Part shown: piece after piece, positions 6,058 to 7,011 of the stretch
Position numbering within the stretch: the first letter of the stretch is position 1
Layout of the letters: the number at the start of each line of letters is the position of its first letter
Assembly (NCBI GenBank): GCA_036521415.1
Contig: DATDHU010000147.1
Location: forward strand, 1-7,011
Source of the DNA: DASXMT01 sp036521415
GTDB lineage: Bacteria > Actinomycetota > Acidimicrobiia > Acidimicrobiales > RAAP-2
DNA length: 7,011 nt
Reading direction: 5' to 3'
Notes under the pieces: generated by a model
Told to the model about the DNA's origin: nothing
Database searches by the model: none
The model's input: the letters and a program-made list of their open reading frames with translations, nothing else
Translations under genes and position numbers: made by a program

Positions 6058-6087
6058 TTTGCACCCCAGACGCTGAGCCGATAAGTT
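6058..6087 (+). promoter_or_regulatory. Possible promoter of the secreted coiled-coil gene
   Basis: TTTGCA (6058-6063) matches four of six positions of TTGACA. After 18 bp comes TAAGTT (6082-6087), which fits the actinobacterial TAnnnT -10; the overlapping GATAAG is an alternative. Initiation would fall near 6094, just before GTG 6098 and about 43 nt before GTG 6137. The box overlaps an 8-bp palindrome GTTCGAAC (6085-6092). Confidence 0.35.
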
Positions 6088-6136
6088 CGAACCCCTTGTG
6101 ACAGACGTCGGGCAGTACTCGACGGCGAAGTCGGAC

Positions 6137-7011
6137 GTGACATCGAGGCTCCGGGTGGGGGCACCGGCCACGGTTCTTTTGGCTCTCGTCACAGCGATCA
6201 CCTCAGCGGTGGTCCTCGTTCCCCGACCCGCGGCGGCCGACCAGATCTCCGACCTGAAGGCCCAGGCCACCCAGATCTCACAGCAGCTCACCCAGGAGCA
6301 GTTGCAGATCGGTGCATTTCAGCAGCAGTACAGCGTCGAGTCGGCCAAGGTCGACCAGGACGCGGAGGTCATCGCACGCACCCAGGCGGCTATCGCCCAG
6401 GACACACGGCAGATCGGCCGTGACATGGCGCGCATCCGGTCGCACGCCCTCACTGCCTACATGAACGCCGGGGCCGACGGCTCGAGCCAGATCGTCGACG
6501 CATTCGACGCGAACCAACAGACGGCGTTGGTCCGCACGGAGTACCGCAACATCGCCGTGGGCAACATCACCACCGCACTCGACCTGCTCCACACCCATCA
6601 ACAGGCGCTGCAGTCCGATCAGGTGGCCCTGGGCCAACAGCAGGCGCAGGACCAAGCCAACAAGGCCCAAGAAGCAAGGGCACTCCAACAGTCACAGGCC
6701 ACCCAGAGCCAAATGGAGGCGCAGCAGTCTCAGGTGACCGGGCAGTTGGCGACGGCGATCGCCCAACAGCAGGCGGCCCAGGCGGCCGCGGCGGCGGCCG
6801 CCGTGCAGGCGGCCCAGAACGCGGCTGCGGCCCAGGCCGCCGCTCGGTCCCAGGCTGCTGCACCGGTTGCCCGCGCCCCCGTGTCGACGCAGGCCCAGGC
6901 GCAAGCGCCTGCTCCGACCACAGCCCCATCGTCTGCCCCCGCTCCATCGACAGCATCTACCCCAGCCGCCGCCCCTGCTTCGGCGCCTGCGGTCTCCGGC
7001 AGTTCGAGCGA
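6137..7011 (+). CDS. Secreted coiled-coil protein, PcsB/RipA-like N-terminal part, 3'-truncated
   Basis: The frame is open to the right edge with no stop; 291 complete codons are visible. Residues 1-34 form a clear Sec signal peptide: MTSRLR, a hydrophobic core of about 20 residues, then PRPAAA with likely cleavage before Asp35. Residues 35-110 and about 145-210 are Gln-rich and helical with heptad-like spacing (ISDLKAQATQISQQL; IARTQAAIAQDTRQIG). The two parts flank RSHALTAYMNAG, a layout like the coiled-coil domains of PcsB, RipA and EnvC-type proteins that activate or carry peptidoglycan hydrolases. An Ala/Gln run (about 205-240) and a Pro/Ala/Ser/Thr linker (from 242) lead out of the window, presumably to a C-terminal catalytic or wall-binding domain. 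GTG 6137 is preferred for the compact signal peptide and a weak GAAG 6 nt upstream. GTG 6098 would add 13 residues and is possible, near-leaderless. Wall-related function is an inference. Confidence 0.85.
   Translation, partial: MTSRLRVGAPATVLLALVTAITSAVVLVPRPAAADQISDLKAQATQISQQLTQEQLQIGAFQQQYSVESAKVDQDAEVIARTQAAIAQDTRQIGRDMARIRSHALTAYMNAGADGSSQIVDAFDANQQTALVRTEYRNIAVGNITTALDLLHTHQQALQSDQVALGQQQAQDQANKAQEARALQQSQATQSQMEAQQSQVTGQLATAIAQQQAAQAAAAAAAVQAAQNAAAAQAAARSQAAAPVARAPVSTQAQAQAPAPTTAPSSAPAPSTASTPAAAPASAPAVSGSSS

Noticed and set aside
6081..6096. GTTCGAACCCC resembling a tRNA T-loop
   Set aside because: The flanking bases do not form a T-stem, and no acceptor stem, anticodon arm or D arm can be built around it.
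5966..6136. Possible c-di-AMP (ydaO-type) riboswitch before a cell-wall-related gene
   Set aside because: Such switches often precede actinobacterial wall hydrolase genes, but the region is short and I could not find the conserved core elements.
6278..6956. Several minus-strand frames opposite the secreted coiled-coil gene
   Set aside because: They are antisense shadows of the Gln/Ala-rich coding strand (Leu/Cys/Ala or Pro/Arg-rich products). The plus-strand frame has a signal peptide and coherent helical sequence through the window edge.

Overview
The window is GC-rich, protein-dense bacterial DNA with many GTG starts and long antisense open frames, typical of an actinobacterium. The gene families (a class I-type P450, a YdfJ-like MMPL transporter with a TetR_C_16-type regulator, a secreted coiled-coil protein with an Ala/Gln/Pro-rich tail) fit Actinomycetota, possibly Acidimicrobiia or a relative. 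The lineage is an inference from composition and gene style; no rRNA or marker gene is present.

Layout from left to right: (1) the 3' part of a cytochrome P450 gene, cut by the left edge; (2) a 90-bp gap built largely of a perfect 31-bp tandem repeat whose units each contain a hairpin; (3) a YihY/BrkB-family membrane protein; (4) a TetR-family regulator on the minus strand, convergent with the BrkB gene and sharing the palindromic CTAG in which both stop codons lie; (5) an MMPL/RND-type transporter transcribed divergently from the TetR gene; (6) a 231-bp gap with a strong GC-rich hairpin and a possible 29-codon small ORF; (7) a DUF1275/YoaK-type membrane protein; (8) a 171-bp gap with several inverted repeats and a possible promoter; (9) the 5' part of a secreted coiled-coil protein that resembles the N-terminal half of peptidoglycan-hydrolase or division-associated proteins, cut by the right edge.

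The clearest functional unit is the TetR-MMPL pair. A 19-bp, nearly perfect, AT-rich inverted repeat (2771-2789) is centred on the MMPL start. On the minus strand a perfect TATAAT box adjoins it, and on the plus strand a weaker -10-like box does. This suggests that the TetR protein represses both its own gene and the transporter from one site. The other genes look like ordinary, separately expressed housekeeping or accessory genes. I see no CRISPR array, transposase, integrase, tRNA, rRNA or multi-gene defence or biosynthetic system. The features most worth following up are small: the operator, the tandem hairpin repeat, the non-canonical I-helix motif of the P450, and the truncated secreted protein.
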